Shown here: positions 55,101-61,732 of the stretch, in pieces
Position numbering within the stretch: position 1 is the first letter of the stretch
How the letters are laid out: each line of letters starts with the position of its first letter
Notes under the pieces: generated by a model
Told to the model about the DNA's origin: nothing
The model's database searches: none
The model's input: only the letters and a program-made list of their open reading frames with translations
Position numbers and translations under genes: made by a program
Assembly (NCBI RefSeq): GCF_030622045.1
Contig: NZ_CP130886.1
Coordinates: 4,105,557-4,169,556 of the forward strand
Source of the DNA: Planctellipticum variicoloris
Lineage (GTDB): Bacteria > Planctomycetota > Planctomycetia > Planctomycetales > Planctomycetaceae
Direction of reading: 5' to 3'
DNA: 64,000 nt

Positions 55101-55481
55101 ACTCTGCCAGTCGAAGCTGCCGTCGGCTCTGCGTTCGACGGTGAGTTCGGGACCGATGAGCCGGACCCCCTTCACGACCACCGCTTGATGCTCGGAAAGG
55201 AGCTCGCGATCGAGGGTGACGACGACCTCAGGAATCCGCAGGGCGGGCTCGGCTGCGCCGGGAAGCTGGACGGTCAGGTTCGAGATCCTGACCTGGCCTT
55301 CCCAGTCGAAGTGGGCGCTGCCGATCGCGAGCCGGCCGTCGGGGCAAGTGGTCGTCAGATGTTTGAGGAGCTCGACTCGCAACATTTCGTCGCCGCGCAG
55401 GAAGAGCCAGTAACCGGCTCCGCCCCCGACGACGGCCAGCAGCGTGAAGAGTTTGACTAGCCCGCGGAAGGTGCAGCGCAT
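52185..55481 (-). CDS. AsmA/TamB-like large membrane-anchored protein
   Basis: 1098 residues from the ATG at 55481. The longer open frame upstream overlaps another gene and is rejected. A single N-terminal membrane helix (LVKLFTLLAVVGGGAGYWLF) is followed by a long chain of short beta strands, as in AsmA/TamB proteins that bridge the two membranes and help phospholipid or protein traffic. An AsmA-type C-terminal part is recognisable: GAGRLQITHASLYELPIFVQ, then NIANSRFNFAPISLEGPISM and GTVGFDGVMALKFYSRMPRN. It overlaps the glycosyltransferase gene by 25 bases, so the two are coupled. Confidence 0.82.
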   Translation of the reverse strand: MRCTFRGLVKLFTLLAVVGGGAGYWLFLRGDEMLRVELLKHLTTTCPDGRLAIGSAHFDWEGQVRISNLTVQLPGAAEPALRIPEVVVTLDRELLSEHQAVVVKGVRLIGPELTVERRADGSFDWQSFTIVSEGEKPLPDVQIEHGVVTLRLVSPQTGTPVTMVARDLEVRLTPLDLRSIKLERCDARIEPAGPVSVTGTWRMDGPTFDFRLQLKKLPVDDSLIPWLAEFSPHISGKLQEATALMRQELARQAASDQSGPSSQVPWQLRTPLSQQDSGAIGPFGVQLVCDVEADVSRKDPALPPTFAALTTLHSGQINNPLLPFPLFDLGGQVYVDPGRLIVKNLRAQNGTTQLDLSAEIQPGEKTRVSADASGLPLDAAMKRRLPDSLHKLIDTIGLTGLLRGHAEATRMGDEEWKFAANAEMQEGAVTAEKFPYTVREIVGKLDLKDDILNLTAEGKAAGVPVKAVGLVKRPGPEADVVVKITAADLPIDRALLDACPPEVRRAIEVLQLQGLANANVRLVRAPGLGQKFEPQVVAFLHDCTLRYQHAPYRINQVKGEMTWMGGDRIEFARLSGVHDGAALTGEALYLREPAPGRLRLKVHGENAAFDRDVEFALPQVLKDVWAELSPRGLFDIDFNVDWTPGHPPEIRVPLLKVSQGEMLLRQFPFPLRNIQAKFKYDAPILEIQSFTAENDETRLSLNGRGNIPGSGPWELNFESLDADDITFSPAFRRALPLSLKAAVDGLNPTGTYSFHGPVTLVGPDRTGESVSASWKDAKVVFTGCGLNAGLRVEGIHGQTVISGRTTPLSTEVSGRLELDSVSVMKHQVTEIRGPWEYNNGVFTAGAREEAERRAETAATPVPAGERLTGKAVGGSLTLNAIADLRGKPVYSVESTLQRGRLEEYARRYLAGRNNLAGEMNGWMRIDGEGVEADGVRGAGRLQITHASLYELPIFVQIMRIPTFQPIDKTAFRHADIYFNIANSRFNFAPISLEGPISMYGQGTVGFDGVMALKFYSRMPRNRLGIPVVREIVEAVSTGWVGVDVRGSIGSPIAETIPAPLLNEAVKDFFGRFQPGNPGPPATFRPRTSEATDSPKPRS

Positions 55482-56752
55482 GGCGTTCCTTCCGTCGCAG
55501 AGAAGCGAGACTGAGGGGCGCGGCAGACAAACAGCAGACCGGCCGCCGCGGCAAGACAGAGCGGCAGCTCGGCCGGCAGGCGATAGCGAATGGATCCGAC
55601 GAAGAGCATGTGAATCGCGCAGAAGAGCAGCACGGGGCCCCAGGTGATGGCCAGGGCCGTACCGTCGGCGCGCAGACGCCAGGCGCCGACAACGCTCAGC
55701 ATCAGGACCGGCAGGGACCAGCCGGCGACGGCGAGCCAGACGGCCCACTGCTTGAACTGAGGGGCATTCGGAGCGACGTTCCAGTACCGCAGAGCCTTGC
55801 TTCCCGCGAGTTCGAGGACGCGCACCGGATGAGCTTTCGCCCAGTCCCAGGCGCGGCGGCGGTACTCCTGGTCCATGTCGTACTCGGACATGGTCGCCAG
55901 TAACTGATCCTTCTCGAAAAACGTCATCTCGCTGTCGCCGGTGGCTGCGGGATTCCAGCCGTCGTAGAGGCTGGGCCCCATCCAGAGGGTCGTGGGGATG
56001 ACGTGTCCGGTGATCCGCCAGTTCCGGATCGTCCACGGCGTCAGGCAGAGTGCGAGCGAGGCGACCAGCACGCCGCCGAGGAGCAGTCGTTGCAGGGTCC
56101 CGGAACGCGAGCCCGCGACGAGGAGCAAGCCGGCGGCGATTGGACCGGCGACGAGCCAGGTAGGCCGCATGTACGTTGCGACGGCGATCAGCGAGCCGGC
56201 CAGCGCCGCGGCCAGCCAGTGCCGGGCATCGATCGTGGAGCGTGCGTGCCGCAGAAGCCAGGCGATCGGAATCAGGCTGGCGACGAGAACCGTCCCGAAG
56301 ACGGATTCACTGAGGATCATCACGCTGAAAACGATCTGCGTCGGCGAGACCGCCAGGAGCCCGGCCCCGATGAGACCGATGCGGGCGTTGCCTAGCACGA
56401 CACCCAGCCAGCAGGTCAATCCACAGCCGAGGGTTCCGAGAACCGCCAGACCGCAGCGGACGCCGAGCAGATTGTCTTCGCCGCACAGGGCGCGAAGTCC
56501 GGCGAGGACGGCGGGAAAGCCGGGCATGCGCATGACCCGGCGGGGGGGATCGTAGAGCGAATACTCCTGCCCCTTGAGGAGCTTTTCGCTGAGGCTCCAG
56601 TAGCCTTCGGCGTCGCCGGCGATCAGGCAGAGGCGGCCGGGTTCGCTGGCGACTTTCTGCTGAACGGCGACGGCAGCGACCAGACGCGCTCCGAGCGCGA
56701 CCGCCAGCAGCAGTCCCAACAGCCATCCCTGGCGTCGCAGCGTGAAACCCAC
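55457..56752 (-). CDS. Membrane glycosyltransferase, GT39/ArnT-like
   Basis: 431 residues from a GTG at 56752, preceded by a very strong GGGAGGGGGAG site. It has about ten to eleven membrane helices. Near the N-terminus, LIAGDAEGYWSLSEKLLKG is the first-loop DAExYW-like motif of ArnT/PMT enzymes, where the acidic residue is catalytic. RMPGFPAVLAGLRALCG and IRNWRITGHVIPTTLWMG also fit. It should move a sugar from a lipid carrier to an acceptor outside the inner membrane. It is upstream of and coupled to the AsmA-like gene. Confidence 0.85.
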   Translation of the reverse strand: MGFTLRRQGWLLGLLLAVALGARLVAAVAVQQKVASEPGRLCLIAGDAEGYWSLSEKLLKGQEYSLYDPPRRVMRMPGFPAVLAGLRALCGEDNLLGVRCGLAVLGTLGCGLTCWLGVVLGNARIGLIGAGLLAVSPTQIVFSVMILSESVFGTVLVASLIPIAWLLRHARSTIDARHWLAAALAGSLIAVATYMRPTWLVAGPIAAGLLLVAGSRSGTLQRLLLGGVLVASLALCLTPWTIRNWRITGHVIPTTLWMGPSLYDGWNPAATGDSEMTFFEKDQLLATMSEYDMDQEYRRRAWDWAKAHPVRVLELAGSKALRYWNVAPNAPQFKQWAVWLAVAGWSLPVLMLSVVGAWRLRADGTALAITWGPVLLFCAIHMLFVGSIRYRLPAELPLCLAAAAGLLFVCRAPQSRFSATEGTPCAAPSAG

Positions 56753-56982
56753 GCGCAGTCTCCCCCTCCCAAGAGCAACGGGGGAGAATACGCCTGAATG
56801 GCCGTTGGGGTCAAGGTGAGACTGGAGGCTGCAGGCAGGATCCCGAAGGCCATAAACCCTTTTCAGACAATCGGTTACGAAGCGAAATACCAAACGCCAG
56901 AACGCAATCGCCGGCGATTCTGACGGCCTGTGAAACAGGTGGGAGAATCGCCGGCGATCAGGAGGATTGAAATTGGAGTGGA
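56753..56982. other. Short gap upstream of the glycosyltransferase gene
   Basis: Bases 56908-56927 (CGCCGGCGATTCTGACGGCC) and 56949-56962 (CGCCGGCGATCAGG) repeat the CGCCGGCGAT core. No gene is visible. Confidence 0.4.
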
Positions 56983-57642
56983 CTATTCGCCCGGTGGTCG
57001 GCCGCCCCGTGGCCCCGGCCCCCGTTGTCCCGGCCCACGCGGCCCGCCAAAGCCTGGCCCGCCGGGACCGCGCGGCGTCATTTCGCTGAGCATGCGTCGC
57101 TGGTCGGCGGAGAGAATTTTCTCCAGGCGGGCATCGACTTCTTTCTGGAGCTCCTGCAGCTCCTCGCGCTGCTTATCGCTCAATTCCAGGGCGTCATGAA
57201 GGAACGGGGGCAGGATCTGGCCGGGACGAGGCGGACCGGCCAAGCCGGGACCGCCGAAGCCCTGCGGTTCACCTCCCGGAGGACCAAATCCGCCTGGTCC
57301 GCCGGGGCCGCCGCGACCGAATGTCTGAGCTTCCTTTTCGAACAGAGCGGTGGCTTCTTCGCGGGTGACGTTGCCGTCCTGGTCGGCGTCGGCCCGTGCG
57401 AAGAGGTTCTGCAGCCGCGAGTCGGCGACTTCGTCTTTCGTCAGCTTGCCATCCTTGTCGGCGTCGAGCTGAAAGAGTTTTTCGAGCGAGGCCTGGGCGA
57501 CGTTGCCACCGCTACGCTGGCCGGGACCACGATCACCGGGGGGACCGCCGCGACCGCCGGGCGGCGGCCCCGGTTGGGCGAAGACCGGGGAGACGGCAAG
57601 GACCGTGAGACAGGAGGCGAGCCAGAGTTTTCGCAGGGGCAT
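56983..57642 (-). CDS. Secreted EF-hand protein with Gly/Pro-rich segments
   Basis: 219 residues from the ATG at 57642. Signal peptide KLWLASCLTVLAVSPVFAQ. Two EF-hand calcium loops: DADKDGKLTKDE and DADQDGNVTREE. Low-complexity Gly/Pro/Arg regions flank them (PGPPPGGRGGPPGDRGPGQR at the start, GGPGFGGPRGPGQRGPGPRG at the end). Between them, LSDKQREELQELQKEVDARL is a charged helix. It probably binds calcium in the cell envelope. Secreted EF-hand proteins with such sequence are frequent in planctomycetes. Confidence 0.83.
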   Translation of the reverse strand: MPLRKLWLASCLTVLAVSPVFAQPGPPPGGRGGPPGDRGPGQRSGGNVAQASLEKLFQLDADKDGKLTKDEVADSRLQNLFARADADQDGNVTREEATALFEKEAQTFGRGGPGGPGGFGPPGGEPQGFGGPGLAGPPRPGQILPPFLHDALELSDKQREELQELQKEVDARLEKILSADQRRMLSEMTPRGPGGPGFGGPRGPGQRGPGPRGGRPPGE

Positions 57643-57682
57643 GTTGGTCTCGATTCGTAGGCGAGGGCAGGATGTTGAATGA

Positions 57683-57811
57683 GAAATCCGAAACTCGAAA
57701 TCCGAAACAATTTCAAAATCCGAAACGAAATCCACCGAAGATCAAACGGCGCAACTTGTTTCGCCTGTTTTCGAATTTGGTGCTTGTTTCGAATTTCGAG
57801 TTTCGGATTTC
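57683..57811. repeat. 28-base inverted repeat (27/28 identity), family C
   Basis: The left arm 57683-57710 (GAAATCCGAAACTCGAAATC and eight more) is the complement of 57784-57811 except at one base. The 73-base middle carries more GAAACGAAATCC-type units. A third copy is at 27238-27265. Confidence 0.85.
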
Positions 57812-57836
57812 GTGCTTTTCTCCAAGGGAGAAGAGG

Positions 57837-58529
57837 CTATTGACGACGGGGAGCGCGGTCCCGGTCGTCGGGAGTCCGGCCGAGAACAATGTCGAAGTTG
57901 CAGGCGAGTTCGCCGAGTTTCGAATCGGGGAGCGGTTTGAAATCGGCCAGGACGAGCTCGCGATCGAGAAGATCGCCCGAGTTCAGATAGACGCCGTCGC
58001 GGGCGTTTCCTTCGTGGCCGCGGATGAAGATCTGCGACGTGAGCAGATCGCGGTCCCCCTGCTTGACCTTGTAGTGAATGTGCGGGGAGGGACGACCGGG
58101 ATACGGGACCGGCTTGATAGTCCGGAAGCGGTATTCCCCATTCGCATTCGTCGTGAAGCGGCCGAACCCCTGGAAGTGCTTGTCCTGCTGATCCGCCTTG
58201 GGCTTGCTGTCAGCCGTGTGCAGGTAAACGGCGTTGGCGTCGCACTGCCAGATCTCGACCGTGGCGTTCTTCACCGGCGAGCCGCTGGCGTTCAGGATCC
58301 GGCCGGTGAGATGGGTGATCTCGCCGACGGCGGGAGTCGTCGAGTCGCCGATCTTGATCAGATCGTTATCCTGATCGAGAGGGAGCTTGTCGGGATAGAA
58401 CGGGCCTTCGGTGAGGGCTGGCGACGGCAGCAGGAGCTGTTCGGCAAAGAGGCCGCGGGTGGTGAAGAGGCTGGCGGTGAGGGCGCCGAGGAAGAGGCGG
58501 CGGTTGGGGGGAAAGTGCGGTAAAGACAT
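57837..58529 (-). CDS. Exported intradiol ring-cleavage dioxygenase-family protein
   Basis: 230 residues from the ATG at 58529 (AAGGA upstream). The signal is of the Tat or Sec kind (NRRLFLGALTASLFTTRGLF). The dioxygenase fold is clear: TEGPFYPDKL, VEIWQCDANAVYLH (Tyr ligand), GEYRFRTIKPVPYPGRPSPH (second Tyr) and HIHYKVKQG (His ligands). Classic enzymes open catechol or protocatechuate using Fe(III). Exported members of unknown substrate are widespread in planctomycetes. Here no aromatic-degradation genes are adjacent, so the physiological role is open. Confidence 0.88.
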   Translation of the reverse strand: MSLPHFPPNRRLFLGALTASLFTTRGLFAEQLLLPSPALTEGPFYPDKLPLDQDNDLIKIGDSTTPAVGEITHLTGRILNASGSPVKNATVEIWQCDANAVYLHTADSKPKADQQDKHFQGFGRFTTNANGEYRFRTIKPVPYPGRPSPHIHYKVKQGDRDLLTSQIFIRGHEGNARDGVYLNSGDLLDRELVLADFKPLPDSKLGELACNFDIVLGRTPDDRDRAPRRQ

Positions 58530-58670
58530 GGGCAGTCCTTGATGCAAGTTGAGAAGAGCAAGGGCGTTTCTGGTTGAACCCCGGAAGCGGGGGGATTGGG
58601 TCGCTGGGGGCAGGAAATGTGGGCCTAATTGTTGAAGACGCGTGGGGTGACGGGATGGAGCGAGGAAAAA

Positions 58671-59855
58671 TCAGATTGGCTCAGGCCAGGCTGCTACAGA
58701 GTCTCCTGAATTCCAGTAATCCCACCTCCGTTTCCACTCCTCATAGCTCCGCTCAAACGAAAATGCAAAGTCATCATCCATGTTACAGCCGTCGAGATGC
58801 CAGAAGACTGGTCCCCAGGTCTCTTCGTCGGCTAGCATTTGGCAGCACGGGCACTCGGGATCGACAACCGCCTCATCGCCGCACGCCTTTTCGGGCAGTC
58901 GACGACGCTCCTTGTCAATCATCGACGCCGGGGTTCGACCGTGGAATTCTTCCAGCGGGCGGTGCAACCAGTCTTGCGATGATCGATGCAACTCGTCGAT
59001 TTCCGTCGAAACGCCGCTGCGGGCAACGGCGACTCCCTGACATGCTCGATCGACGGCTTCCCAGAGGAGCTCCCGAACGAGGTCGTAGTACAAGACAATT
59101 TCGTGAGTCCCGAATCCGCCGAAGCGATAGGCGTGCGAGTCGCGTAAGACCGCCGGCGGCGGCTGTCGGAGGAACGACCAGTGGTGTTGCTGGTTCTGAA
59201 TATCGATCTCAATGTGCTCGTGCCGGTCATCAATCAGCACATCCCGCGGTGATCGCCCGCCGAGGTCATTCCGCGCGGTCATCAACCAGTCAATGTGTCG
59301 CTGCCGGACGAACGCCTCCCGTTGATCGGCGTTCAGCGCGGCCAATTCCCGCCTGCGCTGCTGCAACTCTGTGGCGATGAACTCCGGAAGTCTGCCATAC
59401 AGCACCGCTCGATCATCACGGGCCGCCCTTCCGCCGCGAGCTTCCCGTCGCTGCCACGATAGAGCGTCGAACTGTTGCAGATCGTTCGAGAGCACCCAGT
59501 CAGGATGCAGACAGAACGGGAGGGACACGTCGGTCTCCTGCTGGCCGTCGTACCACAGTTCGCCGCCTTGCGTCAGGAACTCGAAATCGGGCGATTGAAA
59601 GACAATCAGCCGAGCCGGCAAGTCAAGATAGACAATCCCTCCATCCGCGGCTTGAGCGTCAAACCCCGGAGACAGGTTCGAAAGCAGCGGACGGTCGGCA
59701 GTTCGCCGCTCAAACCGCCCGAGTGCATGCTCCAGTTCTTCAACGGTTTCGGGATCGGCGCCAAGTGATGCAACGATCCGGCCGACGGCATTGTCGGGAA
59801 GTCGGGCGTGGAACGAGCGGGTGGAATCGTGCAGATTGAGCGTCAGATCGGACAC
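58671..59855 (-). CDS. Unknown protein, 394 residues
   Basis: 394 residues from a GTG at 59855 with GGAGG eight bases before it. The sequence is acidic and Trp-rich, with no signal peptide. Notable parts: GGIVYLDLPARLIVFQSPDF, VLIDDRHEHIEIDIQNQQHH, and near the C-terminus a zinc-site-like CPCC (PECPCCQMLADE) followed by WHLDGCNMDDDFAFSFERSY. No family is recognised. Confidence 0.72.
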   Translation of the reverse strand: MSDLTLNLHDSTRSFHARLPDNAVGRIVASLGADPETVEELEHALGRFERRTADRPLLSNLSPGFDAQAADGGIVYLDLPARLIVFQSPDFEFLTQGGELWYDGQQETDVSLPFCLHPDWVLSNDLQQFDALSWQRREARGGRAARDDRAVLYGRLPEFIATELQQRRRELAALNADQREAFVRQRHIDWLMTARNDLGGRSPRDVLIDDRHEHIEIDIQNQQHHWSFLRQPPPAVLRDSHAYRFGGFGTHEIVLYYDLVRELLWEAVDRACQGVAVARSGVSTEIDELHRSSQDWLHRPLEEFHGRTPASMIDKERRRLPEKACGDEAVVDPECPCCQMLADEETWGPVFWHLDGCNMDDDFAFSFERSYEEWKRRWDYWNSGDSVAAWPEPI

Positions 59856-60194
59856 GATGGCAGCCTCCTTCAACACTCCTCTGAACTCACTACACACAGA
59901 GAATAACAATCGCACAAATGGTTACAATACTTTTGTCCCGACCCTTGCGAGATTTTGTCGTTGCCTGCAAGTTCCGGCTTCCGTTGTCCCGCCGCGCGGC
60001 ACGGAGTCGTTTCCGAGTGCCAAAAGAGAGGCAGAGACTCGGCGCCGGACGTTCCCAGGCGAAGCCTGGGAACGAGTTTCGCGGTGGCTAAGCGCTGGAC
60101 CGCCGGGTATCTTTTTCGCAGTCGGATGGCATTCCCAATGGCTGGGAAGCCTGAGAATCGGCCAGGACAATCTCAAGCGGCAGGGAGGGTGCTC
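59856..60194. other. Gene-free gap
   Basis: Contains GACGTTCCCAGGCGAAGCCT followed by GGGAACGAG (60047-60075), a short inverted repeat of the REP kind, and no gene. It probably holds the promoter of the decayed gene at 60195. Confidence 0.5.
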
Positions 60195-60861
60195 ATGGCA
60201 ACGAAGACGGGAAAGAAGCCGCAACTGACGTTTCATCAGCGACTCGGGAGGCTCACGACGCATCAGGCTGGCCAGTTGCTGGGGGAACACCGGGCAAAGC
60301 TGATTTCGACCGGCGGGCGCAAGTTCGACGTCGATCCCGAAGCCGACGTCTACCTGGGGGGCGACCTGCTCCGCGTGCGGGTGCCGGATACCGGAGTTCC
60401 CGGCGGGAAGGCGCTCGTCGTCGTCACGCTGATGAGCGGGCGGCAGAAGCAACTCTATCTGCAGTGCGATTAGTGCGCTCTCACCTGCGAGCACATGGGG
60501 GCGGCGCTCAATCTGCTGCTGCGGGAGAAGACGTTTCTGGGCCTGGCCGAGCCGCACCGATGAGACGGTGCCGTTCGAGCTGCTGACGCGGGACGAACTG
60601 ACGCGTCGGGCGCTGGATGAGCGGCGGGGGGCCAACTGCTGGGGGCGGCGCTGGCGATGGTGGGCGAATTGCTCGCCGACAAACGGCAACCCGAGCCGGA
60701 CGGGCAGGCGGTGAGCCAGATCCACTCCAGCCTGGCGGACTGCGTCGAGCGGGACGGGGACGGCCCGGCCTCAGTTGCGGCTGACGCTGCCCGATGAGGC
60801 TTCCTTGACGCAACTGGCGAGCAGTCTGGCGCGGCTGCTGGTGCCGGGGCTGACGAGGTGA
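60195..60861 (+). pseudogene. Decayed N-terminal fragment of a SWIM-domain (SNF2-type) protein
   Basis: The frame from ATG 60195 (GGGAGGG upstream) runs 92 codons to TAG at 60471: TFHQRLGRLTTHQAGQLLGE, GRKFDVDPEADVYLGGDLLR, LYLQCD. Past the TAG, in the same frame, comes CALTCEHMGAALNLLLREKT with FLGLAEP, which completes a SWIM-like CxC...CEH motif. In intact relatives the stop position is a normal residue. A later frameshift brings in DETVPFELLTRDELTRRALD, then more coding-like sequence to TGA 60861 (QLRLTLPDEASLTQLASSLA). The helicase part is absent. Called from recall of the family layout, unaligned. Confidence 0.72.
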
Positions 60862-61208
60862 ACGGGCACGGCCGTCAGGCGGGACAAAACTGGTGAGTCT
60901 GGGGCTGCTGCAGAGATCCGGGCAAGCTGAGTGTGGACTTTCATCAGTGGGAACACGGAGGCTGCACTGAGAATTCCGGGGCAGCACTTGGAAGAATCTG
61001 AAGAAATTGCCGGCGACGGCAGATGGACGCTTTCGAACTGCACTGGGATCTGGGCATACTTTCGGTGTGCGGGCCCTGATAATTGAAGTCTGTCCGATGA
61101 CCGTTGCGACCAGAGGTCTGGCGCGCGGAGCCGTGGGAATCGGGATGTTTCCACGGCATCGGCGGGCGCGGGGTCCTCGGCTCGTCCCTGAGCTTGAGGC
61201 GCCTGACT
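60862..61208. other. Gene-free gap downstream of the decayed gene
   Basis: No gene or strong repeat is seen. It may include further remnants of the decayed gene, without recognisable motifs. Confidence 0.4.
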
Positions 61209-61718
61209 ATGAAATCCTCTCCGACTGACGGTCGACGTCGTCGACTGCTGGTTCGTTCGCTGAAGTCGTCTCCGCTGGACGACCCGTCGCCATTCGATCT
61301 GGAGGTCCCGGACGATCCCTATTCGCTGGCGGTTCACAGCGAGGCCGAGGAGACGCCTGGCCCAGGCGAGGACGAAGCGGATACGGAGGAGATGGCCGTC
61401 AGTTCGCTGCCGGCACTCTCGCGGCTTGATGCAGTGCTGCTGGCCTTGCGCCCTGCTCTGCCGGAGGCTGCGGAGGCCGGCGTTCTGCGGGTCCCCGCGA
61501 AGATCGATATGCTGGTCAAGGATGCCGCCGTCCTGCGTGCGCGGATCCATCAGCTCGCCGAACTGCTGGAGACCTCCGCGGAGTTTCCGGCGGAGTCTGT
61601 GCAGGAGGCCTGGGACGATTGCCGCCGGCTGGCGGGTTTCGTGTACTGGGAGCTGGATCGGGGGCTGCCGCTGCCGGAATCGGCCAGCTCCCGCGCACGG
61701 GTGCGGAAAGCCCGCTGA
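61209..61718 (+). CDS. Unknown protein, 169 residues
   Basis: 169 residues from the ATG at 61209. A basic N-terminus (SPTDGRRRRLLVRSLKSSPL), an acidic middle (HSEAEETPGPGEDEADTEEM), and a helical C-terminal half: LSRLDAVLLALRPALPEAAE, then VLRARIHQLAELLETSAEFP and WDDCRRLAGFVYWELDRGL. It lacks a known domain, signal or membrane helix. The convergent long repeat protein ends 15 bases away. Confidence 0.65.
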   Translation: MKSSPTDGRRRRLLVRSLKSSPLDDPSPFDLEVPDDPYSLAVHSEAEETPGPGEDEADTEEMAVSSLPALSRLDAVLLALRPALPEAAEAGVLRVPAKIDMLVKDAAVLRARIHQLAELLETSAEFPAESVQEAWDDCRRLAGFVYWELDRGLPLPESASSRARVRKAR

Positions 61719-61732
61719 GCGAGGCGGTCGGG

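Noticed and set aside
55482-56036. N-terminal extension of the AsmA-like frame
   Set aside because: It overlaps the glycosyltransferase coding region, while the ATG at 55481 begins a normal membrane anchor.
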